A stretch of DNA of 64,000 nt from positions 135,291 through 199,290 of the forward strand of contig NZ_LWBS01000011.1 of NCBI RefSeq assembly GCF_001652265.1, in the 5' to 3' direction. This document shows, in pieces, positions 37,105-45,430 of the stretch (position 1 is the first letter of the stretch; each line of letters starts with the position of its first letter). The notes under the pieces were generated by a model. The model saw only the letters and a program-made list of their open reading frames with translations, was not told where the DNA came from and ran no database searches. Source of the stretch: Rhizobium leguminosarum. GTDB lineage: Bacteria > Pseudomonadota > Alphaproteobacteria > Rhizobiales > Rhizobiaceae. The position numbers and the translations under genes are program-made.

Positions 37105-38124
37105 CTAACCACCAATACTGATCACAGCCTTGATCAGCCCATTCTTCTCATGCGCCCAGCGCGCGAGATCGCGCGGCGCATCGGCAAGCGTCGTGCGGTG
37201 GGTGATGAGTTTGTCCACCGGCACAAGCCCTTTGGCGATCGAATCCGCCACATGCTCGAAATCGACGCGGGTGGCGTTGCGGCTGCCGATTACCGTCATC
37301 TCGCGCTTGTGGAATTCGGGATCGGAAAAGCGGATATCGTCCTTGACGACGCTGACCAGCACCAGCGCGCCGCCATGGGCGACGAAGGAGAAGGCCTTTT
37401 CCATCGAAGGGCCGTACCCCGTCGCATCGAAGACCACGTCGAAACCGTCGCCGTTGGTCTTGTCGCGAACGGCTTCCGCTGTCGCCTCGTTGGCAACGAT
37501 GCCGGAGGTGAAGCCGAAACGCTCGGATGCCATCTGCAGCCGCTCCGCGCTGGTATCGAGCAGCGTCACCTCATGGCCGGCGATGCGCGAGAAGATCGCT
37601 GCCCCAAGCCCGATCGGCCCGGCGCCGATGACGAGCGCCCGCGCTCCGGGGCCGGTCATCGAACGGCGCACCGCATGGGCGCCGATTGCCAGAAACTCGG
37701 TCGTCGCCGCCGCCTCGAGGCTTAAGCCATTGGCGGCATAGAGGTTCTCGGCCGGAACCGAAATCTCCTCGCAGAAGGCGCCGTCGGTATGGACGCCGAG
37801 CACCTTGATATTGGTGCAGCAATTCGGCTTGCCCTGGCGGCAGGCAATACATTGCCCGCAGGAGAGATAGGGATTGACGATGACGGGCGCGCCGGCTGCG
37901 ATAGTGACGCCATCACCCGCTTCCAGCACCGTCGCCGATATCTCATGCCCCATCACCCTGGGATATTCGAGGAAGGGATGTTTGCCCTCGAAAATGTGGT
38001 AGTCGGTGCCGCAGATGCCGACATGGCTGACGGCAAGCCGCACCCAGCCGGCGGCGGGAGCCGCAGGCGACGGACGCTCGACGACATCGAGCACGCCGGG
38101 CTCCCGGCAAAGAACTGCTTTCAT
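37105..38124 (-). CDS. Zinc-dependent alcohol dehydrogenase (sugar-acid dehydrogenase-like)
   Basis: 339 aa MDR protein. Catalytic zinc ligands are in GICGTDYH and MGHE; the structural zinc site is CGQCIACRQGKPNC (four Cys); the cofactor motif is VIGAGPIGLGAA (~165). The sequence type resembles L-galactonate 5-dehydrogenase / L-threonine dehydrogenase-like enzymes. It is the last gene downstream of the RbsC-type permease and probably oxidises a sugar acid made from the imported sugar. Confidence 0.85.
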   Translation of the reverse strand: MKAVLCREPGVLDVVERPSPAAPAAGWVRLAVSHVGICGTDYHIFEGKHPFLEYPRVMGHEISATVLEAGDGVTIAAGAPVIVNPYLSCGQCIACRQGKPNCCTNIKVLGVHTDGAFCEEISVPAENLYAANGLSLEAAATTEFLAIGAHAVRRSMTGPGARALVIGAGPIGLGAAIFSRIAGHEVTLLDTSAERLQMASERFGFTSGIVANEATAEAVRDKTNGDGFDVVFDATGYGPSMEKAFSFVAHGGALVLVSVVKDDIRFSDPEFHKREMTVIGSRNATRVDFEHVADSIAKGLVPVDKLITHRTTLADAPRDLARWAHEKNGLIKAVISIGG

Positions 38125-38190
38125 GACGGATCTCGCATTCTTCGTTCTTTACTTTCTGTCGTGCCACTGCTGTTCGGTTCGTGCCGATAG

Positions 38191-38250
38191 CTGCCCCTCA
38201 CCCTAACCTACCGGGGTCGAGACCCGTGGCTCGACCCCGGGTGGTGACGG
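38191..38250. repeat. Chimeric palindromic repeat
   Basis: A half-RIME end (TGCCCCTCACCCTAACC) is joined to a different perfect palindrome, CCGGGGTCGAG (38211-38221) / CTCGACCCCGG (38230-38240). A relative of the second palindrome appears near 50015-50040. Confidence 0.7.
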
Positions 38251-38275
38251 CAGGCGGCGATCTTTCGCTCGCCTC

Positions 38276-39250
38276 TCAATTGCTCCGGCGGCGGCGCAGC
38301 TGGTCGAAGAACACGATCACGATGATCAGCAGACCGGTGATGATGCGCTGCCAGAAGGAGTTGACGTTCAGAAGGTTCGCGCCGTTGTTGATGGTGGCGA
38401 GAATGAAGGCGCCGATCAGCGGGCCATGCACCGAGCCGACCGCGCCGAACAGGCTGGTGCCCCCGATGACGGAGGAGGCGATTGCCTGCAGTTCCCAGCC
38501 GTCGGCCTGCGTCGCGTTGCCGATCGCGATGCGCGAGGCGAGCAGCACGCCGACGAAAGCGGCGAAGGAGGCAGACAGGATATAGGCAAGATAGATCATA
38601 CCCTTGACGTTGACGCCGGAAAGGCGCGCCGCTTCGGCATTCGAGCCGACCGCAAAGAGATAGCGGCCCCAGCGGCTCAGATGCAGGAAGATGAAGGAGG
38701 GGACAGCCACCAGGATGACCATCCAGAACAGGCTTGGAATACTGAGCAGATCGGCGCGGGCGAAATTGCTGAAACCCTCATTGGTGATGCTGATCGTCGA
38801 GCCGTTGGTGATCAGCAGGCCGATGCCGCGCAGCGAGGTCAGCGTTGCCAGCGTGATGATGAACGGCGGCAGGCCCATATGCACGATGCCGAAGCCATGG
38901 AAGCTGCCGATCGCCACGCCCATGAGCAGCGTCAGCGCGATCGCAGCCCAGAGCGGCACGCCCGCCTGCAGCAGCCAGGCGATAATGACGGTGCAGAAGC
39001 CGACGATGGCGCCGACCGAAAGGTCGATGCCGGCGGTGATGATGACGAAGGTCTGGCCAAGCGAGAGGATTGCCGTCATCGCACCCTGACGCAGCAGGTT
39101 GGAGATGTTGAGCGGCGTCCAGAAGCTGACGGTAAAGATGCCGAGCAAGACCCAGAGGAAGAGCAGCAGGCCGATCAGCGTCAGGCCGAACAGGATGTTC
39201 ATTTTCCGGCGCGGCGGCGGCGCGACGATTTCGGTGGGGGTGGCAGTCAT
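38276..39250 (-). CDS. Sugar ABC transporter permease (RbsC family)
   Basis: 324 aa, 8-10 membrane segments, with SLGQTFVIITAGIDLSVGAIVG and GGTSLFGAVGSVHGPLIGAFIL. GGGAGAAAATTC precedes the ATG. Second component of the 37.1-42 kb sugar importer, between the ATPase and the zinc dehydrogenase. Confidence 0.9.
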   Translation of the reverse strand: MTATPTEIVAPPPRRKMNILFGLTLIGLLLFLWVLLGIFTVSFWTPLNISNLLRQGAMTAILSLGQTFVIITAGIDLSVGAIVGFCTVIIAWLLQAGVPLWAAIALTLLMGVAIGSFHGFGIVHMGLPPFIITLATLTSLRGIGLLITNGSTISITNEGFSNFARADLLSIPSLFWMVILVAVPSFIFLHLSRWGRYLFAVGSNAEAARLSGVNVKGMIYLAYILSASFAAFVGVLLASRIAIGNATQADGWELQAIASSVIGGTSLFGAVGSVHGPLIGAFILATINNGANLLNVNSFWQRIITGLLIIVIVFFDQLRRRRSN

Positions 39251-39277
39251 GAATTTTCTCCCTCTTATTCTTTTGGC

Positions 39278-40831
39278 TCAGACGCCGATCGCTTCGCTGA
39301 GCACTTCCTCATGCGTCGCCGCGTGGAAATCATGGCTGGCGACGATTTTGCCGGCGCGGAAGACGTGCAGCCGGTCCGCCAGTTCGTAGACCTCGGGCAG
39401 ATAGGAGGAGATCAGGATGATGCCGGCGCCCTCCTTCAGAAGCTTGGCGAACAGCCGGTAGATTTCCGCCTTGGTGCCGACATCGACGCCGACGGTGGGC
39501 TCGTCGAAGATGAAAAGCCTCGCGCCGTGGCTCAGCCACTTGCCGATGACGATCTTCTGCTGGTTGCCGCCCGACATGCTGGAAGCCGGAACGCGCCGGC
39601 TCGGCGTCTTGATGCTGAGATTGCGGATCTGCTGGTCGGCATTGGCCGATTCCCGTGCGTGGTTGATAACCGGCCCGTGGCTCAGCCGCCCGAACACCGG
39701 CAGGTTGATGTTGAGGCCGATCGACAGGTTGAGGCAAAGTCCCTGGTCGCGCCGGCTTTCCGGTGCCAGCGCAATGCCGAGCTCCATCGCCGTGCGTTCG
39801 TTGCGGATATCGACAGGCTTGCTCATCCATTGGATATCGCCTGATGTCGTCGGCTGGCGGCCGTAGAGCCCGAGCGCGAATTCGCTGCGCCCGGCGCCGA
39901 TCAGGCCATAGAGGCCGACGATCTGTCCGGATTTGACGCTGAGCGACACGTCTTCGAAACCCGGACCGGAGAGGCCGTTGACGGAAAGGATCGTCTCGCC
40001 GATCGCAATCTCTTCCTTGTGGTAGATCTGTTCGATCGAGCGGTTGATCATCAGTGCGATCAGTTCGGCGTCGTTGGTCTCGCCGATCAGGCGCGTGCCG
40101 ACATGCGTGCCGTCGCGCAGCACCGAGACACGGTCGGCAAGCTCGAACACTTCCTCCATACGGTGGCTGATATAGACGATGGTGACGCCTTCGCCCTGCA
40201 GGCGGCGGATGAGCTTGAAGAGCTGCGCCGATTCCTGGCGCGTCAGATAGGCTGTGGGTTCGTCGAAGATCAGGAACTGCGTGCCGCGCATCGCCGCGCG
40301 CGCCGTCGCCACCAGCTGCTGCTGACCGATCGTCAGCGAGCTCAGCAGTGCCGCCGCAGGCAGGCCGAAGCCGAGATCGTCGAGCACGGCCTGCGCCATC
40401 TTCTCCATCTGCTTCTTGCGCATCAGGCCGAAGCGGTTGACCTCGTCGCCGAGGAAGAGATTGGCGGCGACCGTCAGGTGCCGGCAGAGCACGACCTCCT
40501 GGTGGACGGCGTTGATGCCGCGGGCGATCGCCTCGTTCGGCGTCGACAGCGCCACCGGCTGGCCGCACCACAGCACCTCGCCGGCCGTGCGGGTGATGAC
40601 GCCTGTCAGCAATTTGATGAGGGTGGATTTGCCGGCGCCGTTTTCCCCGACGATGGCGTGGATTTCGCCGGCAAGGAAGGTCAGCGTCGCTGGCTTCAGC
40701 GCCTGCACATGACCGTAATTCTTCTGCAAGCCCTTGAGTTCGAGGATAGGCGATCCGGCGGGAATTCGATTGGCTTCTTTCAGCGTCGCGCTGTCATCAT
40801 GGCGATGACTGACCTCTTCCAGTCCGATCAT
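39278..40831 (-). CDS. Sugar ABC transporter ATPase, two-domain (RbsA/MglA family)
   Basis: 517 aa from the ATG at 40831 (AAGGAGGAGAGG upstream). The first domain has Walker A GENGAGKST and Walker B LIFDEPTAYL with a signature diverged to LTIGQQQ. The second domain lacks a canonical Walker A (GLIGAGRSE) but has MSGGNQQK and LFIFDEPTVGVD, which is normal for this family. Confidence 0.92.
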   Translation of the reverse strand: MIGLEEVSHRHDDSATLKEANRIPAGSPILELKGLQKNYGHVQALKPATLTFLAGEIHAIVGENGAGKSTLIKLLTGVITRTAGEVLWCGQPVALSTPNEAIARGINAVHQEVVLCRHLTVAANLFLGDEVNRFGLMRKKQMEKMAQAVLDDLGFGLPAAALLSSLTIGQQQLVATARAAMRGTQFLIFDEPTAYLTRQESAQLFKLIRRLQGEGVTIVYISHRMEEVFELADRVSVLRDGTHVGTRLIGETNDAELIALMINRSIEQIYHKEEIAIGETILSVNGLSGPGFEDVSLSVKSGQIVGLYGLIGAGRSEFALGLYGRQPTTSGDIQWMSKPVDIRNERTAMELGIALAPESRRDQGLCLNLSIGLNINLPVFGRLSHGPVINHARESANADQQIRNLSIKTPSRRVPASSMSGGNQQKIVIGKWLSHGARLFIFDEPTVGVDVGTKAEIYRLFAKLLKEGAGIILISSYLPEVYELADRLHVFRAGKIVASHDFHAATHEEVLSEAIGV

Positions 40832-40939
40832 GGGACCTCTCCTCCTTATGTCGCGTCTGCTCTCCATCCAGCGCAAAACATAGCACGGATGGAAAAGGCC
40901 GCGCCGGTTTTTGAAGCCGGCGCGGCCTGTCTGTCTTCG

Positions 40940-41929
40940 TTACTTGATCTTCGGGTTCAGCAGCGCGTCGATCTTCGGATCGGCCATATTCGCCTTGGTG
41001 ACGAGGTTTGCGCCGGTGTCGACATTCTGTTCGACCTTCTCGCCCTTGGAGACGGCAAGAGCGGTCTTCACGCCGTCATAGCCCATGCGGTAGGGGTCCT
41101 GAACGACGAGGCCGGCGATCGCGCCGTCCTTGAGGAAGCCGACCGTCTTGTCGTCGCTGTCGAAGCCGATGACCTTGATCTTGTCGCCGAGCTTGTTTTC
41201 AGCGATCGCCTGGCCAACGCCCTGCGCCAGGATGAGGTTCGAGGCGAAGACGCCGACGAGGTTCGGGTTTGCCGTGATCAGGTCAGTCATCATGTTGAGG
41301 CCGGTCGTCGCCTGGCCGTCGCCATACTTGTCGGCGATGACCTTGAGCCCGGGATGCTTGGTCTTGATCTGATCCAGGAAGCCTTCGCGGCGCTGCTCCA
41401 GCGAGCCGACGCCGGGAAGATTGGTGAGGATGACGATTTCGCCTTCTTCCTTGCCCGTCATCTCCTTGATGGCGGCGGCAAGACCGTCGGCTGCGATGCG
41501 GCCGCCCTGGACGTTGTCGGTCGTCAGGAACGACTTGAACGCCTTGGAGTCGGCGCCGGAGTCGATGCCGATGATCGGAACCGACTTGGCCGCTTCATCG
41601 ATCGGCTTGCCGAGCGCCTTGAATTCGGTCGGCGAAATGACGATGGCGGCAGGCTTGCCGGCGACGGCGTTCTCCAGAATGCTGATCTGGCCGTTGATGT
41701 CGGATTCGGCCTGTGCGCCGAGTTCCGGCACCTTGACGCCGAGATCCTTGCCGGCCTTGCGGGCGCCGGCCAGAACGATCTGCCAATAGAACGACGTCGT
41801 GTCCTTGACGATGATCGGGATCGTCACGTCGGCGGCAAACGACGGTGCCGGCATCGCCGTGGCGATGACGGCGGCACCTGCAAGCGCAGTAAAGGCGCGG
41901 CGGGATAGAAGGGATTTCACGATACTCAT
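40940..41929 (-). CDS. Sugar ABC transporter periplasmic binding protein
   Basis: 329 aa from the ATG at 41929 (AGGAGAACC upstream). The signal region contains SRRAFTA before a hydrophobic stretch ending APSFA, so Tat export is possible. The mature protein is of the periplasmic-binding-protein-4/RbsB type (VISPTEFKALGKPIDEAA, IIGIDSGA, SFLTTDNVQGGRIAADG, VIGFDSDDKTVGFLKDG). It is first gene of the transporter unit; the palindrome 65 bp upstream is a likely operator. Confidence 0.9.
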   Translation of the reverse strand: MSIVKSLLSRRAFTALAGAAVIATAMPAPSFAADVTIPIIVKDTTSFYWQIVLAGARKAGKDLGVKVPELGAQAESDINGQISILENAVAGKPAAIVISPTEFKALGKPIDEAAKSVPIIGIDSGADSKAFKSFLTTDNVQGGRIAADGLAAAIKEMTGKEEGEIVILTNLPGVGSLEQRREGFLDQIKTKHPGLKVIADKYGDGQATTGLNMMTDLITANPNLVGVFASNLILAQGVGQAIAENKLGDKIKVIGFDSDDKTVGFLKDGAIAGLVVQDPYRMGYDGVKTALAVSKGEKVEQNVDTGANLVTKANMADPKIDALLNPKIK

Positions 41930-41993
41930 AAAGGTTCTCCTCTCAGGGTGCGTTCTCCTCCAAATAAATCGGCCGCTGAACGCAGGCGGACGA

Positions 41994-42015
41994 TTTTTAT
42001 CGATAAAAAACATTT
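41994..42015. promoter_or_regulatory. GntR-type operator candidate upstream of the sugar transporter
   Basis: TTTTTATC-GATAAAAA is a perfect 16-bp palindrome, extended by ACATTT. The 22-bp segment matches 45259-45280 upstream of the UxaA-type gene at 19 of 22 positions, in the same orientation. Both are 65 and 24 bp from the first codons they would control. Confidence 0.7.
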
Positions 42016-42137
42016 GCGGACTGAAGCTAGCCGAGGCGCAATCAAATTGCAAGAGCGCCAAAGCGGCTTTTTTTCTTTGGTAAACTCCCGCCAAGCAACT
42101 GATTTTATTCCAATACCACGATACCCTAAAATAGGAA

Positions 42138-42584
42138 TCAGGCTTGATCGACCTCGTGCGGATGGACGACGCCCTTTTTCAAAATCAGGTTGCCGTACAG
42201 CCGGAATTCCGTCGTCGCGACGATATAGGTGGCCTTGCGGGCCATCGCGTAGAAAGCAAAGCGTTCGACCGGCACGATGCGGAAATCGCCGGCGCGGCGC
42301 GTCACGATCTCCTGGAACTCGGCGCAGACCTCGGGCATCGCATCGGGATCGCCGACCACCTCCATCCGCCATGCCGCTTCCGGCACGAAGGTGTCGAGCG
42401 GCATATGGGTCAGGATGGCCTCGGCCATCGCGGTGGCGCTGACGCCGTCGGCGCGAATGACCGGCGGACCCATCGAGCCCGAGGGAAAATTGGCGTCTGA
42501 TATGACGATGTCGTCGCCATGTCCCATGGTCTTCAACGCATGGAGCAGGTCGGGGCCAAGCAGCGGATGAATACCTTTGAGCAT
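42138..42584 (-). CDS. FucU/RbsD-family mutarotase (L-fucose mutarotase-like)
   Basis: 148 aa, FucU length. LKGIHPLLGPDLLHALKTMG with GHGDDIVISDANFP carries the active-site His and Asp; LYGNLILKKGV is the C-terminal signature. It interconverts anomers so the dehydrogenase receives its preferred form. It lies 9 bp after the aldo-keto reductase stop with GGAGAC before the ATG. Closer to FucU than to RbsD, judged from the SDANFP and length. Confidence 0.88.
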   Translation of the reverse strand: MLKGIHPLLGPDLLHALKTMGHGDDIVISDANFPSGSMGPPVIRADGVSATAMAEAILTHMPLDTFVPEAAWRMEVVGDPDAMPEVCAEFQEIVTRRAGDFRIVPVERFAFYAMARKATYIVATTEFRLYGNLILKKGVVHPHEVDQA

Positions 42585-42593
42585 AATGTCTCC

Positions 42594-43616
42594 TCAGACT
42601 CGGACGGCTTCGGCGCCGAGCGGCGGCGCGACCAGCGTATAGGGTTCGAATTCGGCATAGATGTCGTCGGCAAGCCGCGGCTCGACGATCTCCATGTTGC
42701 GCGTCAGGCTAGACGCCTTCGCCGTGCCGATCAGAACCGACGCGACGATCGCCTCACGCAGCGGAAATTGCAGTGCGGGAGCAGCCAGCGGCACGCCGTG
42801 GCGTTTGGCGATCGCCTCCATGGCACCGACCTTGGCAAGCACGTCGTCATCAGCCGGCATATAGTCGAAATGCGAACCCGGCACCGGGCCGGTGGCGAGG
42901 ATGCCGGAGTTGAAGACGCCGCCGACGACGAGCGAGGTGCCCTTCTGCCGGCAGAGCGGCAGCAGTTCGGCGACGGCCGAGCGGTCGAGCAGCGTGTAGC
43001 GGCCGGCCATCAGGATGCAGTCGAGATCGGAATGGCGCATGACGTCGAGGCAGACGGGCACCTCGTTGACGCCGAGGCCGAAGGCAGAGATTGTGCCAGA
43101 CGACTTGAGTTCCTCCAGCGCCTTCACGCCGGAATCGAGAAACTGCTTCTGGTGGACCGCATTCTTCGCCGCGCCATGTGTATAGACGCCGAGATCGTGC
43201 ACATAGAGAATATCGATGCGGTTGAGGCCGAGGCGTGCATAGCTAAACTCGACCGAGCGCATGATGCCGTCATAGGAATAGTCGTAATCGGCATCGAAGG
43301 AGAGAGGATTGACATAGCTGTAGTCGGGCACGGTGCCGGTCGGCACCGGCCGAAGCAGCCGGCCGACCTTGGTGGAAAGCACGTAACTGCCATCCGGCTG
43401 GTCGCGCAGGAAATCGCCGACCCGCCGCTCGGCAAGGCCGAGCCCGTACCAGGGCGCCACGTCGAAATAGCGAATGCCGCTGTCCCAGGCCGCCTGCAGC
43501 GCGTCCATTGCCTGCTCGCGCGGGCAGTCGCGGTAGAGACCGCCGAGAGCGGCTGCACCGAAACTGATTTCGGTCACCTCCAGCTTGGTCTTGCCGATCC
43601 GTCTCGTCTTCATCAT
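42594..43616 (-). CDS. Aldo-keto reductase, aldose (L-fucose) dehydrogenase-like
   Basis: 340 aa AKR of the D-threo-aldose 1-dehydrogenase type. TEISFGAAALGGLY and WDSGIRYFDVAPWYGLGLAERRVGDFL supply the catalytic Asp/Tyr, the Lys is in VLSTKVGRLL, and IDILYVHDLGVYTH has the active-site His. It oxidises C1 of L-fucose, L-galactose or D-arabinose to the lactone. First paired with FucU, then with the UxaA-type gene upstream: the order fits mutarotation, oxidation and dehydration of one sugar. Confidence 0.88.
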   Translation of the reverse strand: MMKTRRIGKTKLEVTEISFGAAALGGLYRDCPREQAMDALQAAWDSGIRYFDVAPWYGLGLAERRVGDFLRDQPDGSYVLSTKVGRLLRPVPTGTVPDYSYVNPLSFDADYDYSYDGIMRSVEFSYARLGLNRIDILYVHDLGVYTHGAAKNAVHQKQFLDSGVKALEELKSSGTISAFGLGVNEVPVCLDVMRHSDLDCILMAGRYTLLDRSAVAELLPLCRQKGTSLVVGGVFNSGILATGPVPGSHFDYMPADDDVLAKVGAMEAIAKRHGVPLAAPALQFPLREAIVASVLIGTAKASSLTRNMEIVEPRLADDIYAEFEPYTLVAPPLGAEAVRV

Positions 43617-43640
43617 TCCTCCTCACGAAGAAGCTGAACT

Positions 43641-43702
43641 ATCTGGAGCAATCCCAGGAAAAGTGTGAAGCGGTTTTCCCAGGGATTGCGTAAAAACAAA
43701 GA
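43641..43702. repeat. Short interspersed Rhizobium repeat (TAAAAACAAAGA type)
   Basis: ATCTGGAGCAATCCCAGG ... CCAGGGATTGCGTAAAAACAAAGA, an imperfect palindrome filling the gap between the UxaA-type stop and the AKR start. A second element ending with the same TAAAAACAAAGA lies at 57872-57936. Confidence 0.7.
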
Positions 43703-45235
43703 TTACAGCGTTGCACCCAGATGCCACGGCACGAATTCATTGTCGCCGTAGCCGAAGATCTCGCTCTTGGTCTTCTTGCCCGAGGCGGTATCGATGATGA
43801 GGTCGAAGATCTCGCGGCCCTTGCCGCTGATCGTCGCGTCACCCGTGGCGATCGTGCCGCAATCGATGTCCATATCCTCTTCCATCGAGGCATAGAGCGC
43901 TGAATTGCTGGAAAGCTTCAGCGACGGCGCCGGCCGACAGCCGAAGCAGCTGCCGCGGCCAGTGGTAAAGGCGATCATATTTGCCCCGCCCGCCACCTGG
44001 CCGGTCGCCGAGACCGGATCATAGCCGGGCGTGTCCATGAAGACGAGGCCGGGGGCCGTGACCCGCTCGGCATAACCATAGACCGCCGTCAGCGGCGAGC
44101 GCCCGCCCTTGGCAACCGCCCCGAGTGACTTTTCAAGGATGGTCGTCAGCCCGCCGCGCTTGTTGCCGGGCGAAGGGTTGTTGTCGAGCGAGGCGCCGTG
44201 GAGCGCGACGTAATCCTCCCACCAGGCGATCTTCTCGTCGAGCTTCTTTGCCACCTCGTCGCTGACGGCGCGGCTGCGCAGCAGATGTTCCGCACCATAG
44301 ATTTCCGAGGTCTCCGACAGGATCGCCGTGCCGCCGGCCGCCGCCAGCAGATCGGCCGCGACACCCAGCGCCGGATTGGCGGTGATGCCGGAAAAGCCGT
44401 CAGAGCCGCCGCATTGCAGGCCGATGATGATCTCACCGATCGACATCGGCGCGCGTTTTTCCTTGCCGACATCGGCGGCGATCTCGCGCAGCATGCCCAT
44501 GGCGCGCTCCACCGCGCGGCGCGAGCCGCCGGCATCCTGGATGTTGAAATGCCGCTTCGAGGCGCCCGCACCACTCTGGCCGTAGAGCGTCAGCTGGTTG
44601 ACCTCGCAGCCGAGGCCGATCATCAACACGCCGCCGAAATTCACATGTCTGGTGTAGCCGGCGAGCGTCCGGTGCAGCACGTTCATGCCGTCGCCGGTCG
44701 AGCTCATGCCGCAGCCCTGGTCGTGCACGATCGGCACAAAACCATCGATGCCTTCATAATGCGGCAGGATCGTCCGGTTCGCCTCGTCGGCGATGGCCCG
44801 ACAGACCGTGGTGGAACAGTTCACGCTGGCGATGATGCCGATATAGTTGCGTGTCGCCGCCCGTCCGTCGGCGCGACGATACCCCATGAAGGTGCGCCCC
44901 ACGTCGTCCACCGTGGCCGTTTCCGGCGCCGAATTGGCGGTGGCGGCGAGGCGGTCGTTTTCGAAATGCAGGTTGTGGCTGTGCACATGGTCGCCGGCCT
45001 TGACCTCGGCCGTGGTGCGGCCAATCGCCTGTCCGTATTTCACCACGGGTGACCCGAGCGGAATATCCGCTATCGCCACCTTGTGGCCGGGGTCGATCTT
45101 CTCACGGGTCTGAATGCCGGCAACCGTCGAACCCGGCGCGATTGCCGCCGTTGCGACCGCGACATTGTCGCCGGTCGAAAGGATGATCCAAGGCAGTTTG
45201 TCCAATTTTTTCTCCCTGGGAAACACTCGCTGCAT
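43703..45235 (-). CDS. UxaA-family sugar-acid dehydratase (altronate dehydratase type)
   Basis: 510 aa. The N-terminal SAF domain (~10-105: GDNVAVATAAIAPGS, DHVHSHNLHFEN) precedes a D-galactarate dehydratase/altronate hydrolase domain (GYRRADGRAATRNYIGI, HDQGCGMSSTGDG, GLQCGGSDGFSG, CFGCRPAPSLKL with Fe-binding Cys). It removes water from an aldonate to give a 2-keto-3-deoxy acid. The ATG at 45235 has no clear ribosome site; a TTG at 45205 with AGGGAG at -6 may be the true start. First gene of the catabolic unit. Confidence 0.88.
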   Translation of the reverse strand: MQRVFPREKKLDKLPWIILSTGDNVAVATAAIAPGSTVAGIQTREKIDPGHKVAIADIPLGSPVVKYGQAIGRTTAEVKAGDHVHSHNLHFENDRLAATANSAPETATVDDVGRTFMGYRRADGRAATRNYIGIIASVNCSTTVCRAIADEANRTILPHYEGIDGFVPIVHDQGCGMSSTGDGMNVLHRTLAGYTRHVNFGGVLMIGLGCEVNQLTLYGQSGAGASKRHFNIQDAGGSRRAVERAMGMLREIAADVGKEKRAPMSIGEIIIGLQCGGSDGFSGITANPALGVAADLLAAAGGTAILSETSEIYGAEHLLRSRAVSDEVAKKLDEKIAWWEDYVALHGASLDNNPSPGNKRGGLTTILEKSLGAVAKGGRSPLTAVYGYAERVTAPGLVFMDTPGYDPVSATGQVAGGANMIAFTTGRGSCFGCRPAPSLKLSSNSALYASMEEDMDIDCGTIATGDATISGKGREIFDLIIDTASGKKTKSEIFGYGDNEFVPWHLGATL

Positions 45236-45258
45236 GGGCGAATGCGCATTGATTTTGT

Positions 45259-45280
45259 TTTTTATCTACAATAAACATTT
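45259..45280. promoter_or_regulatory. GntR-type operator candidate upstream of the UxaA-type gene
   Basis: TTTTTATCTACAATAAACAT(TT) at 45259-45280 repeats the site at 41994-42015 with three mismatches. It lies between the UxaA-type gene and the divergent GntR gene, so it could control both. Confidence 0.65.
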
Positions 45281-45430
45281 TCAAGTCAACGGGAATATTG
45301 ATCCTGTGGACGAGGGAGGCAATGAGCCGCAGGCGACCGGAACTAAGCTAAAGGTCGTTTGAACAAGCCCCGGTCTGTTCTGCCCTGCTTTGAAGCGGGC
45401 GGTGGACACGAGGGCGGAAAGCGGGGTCTG

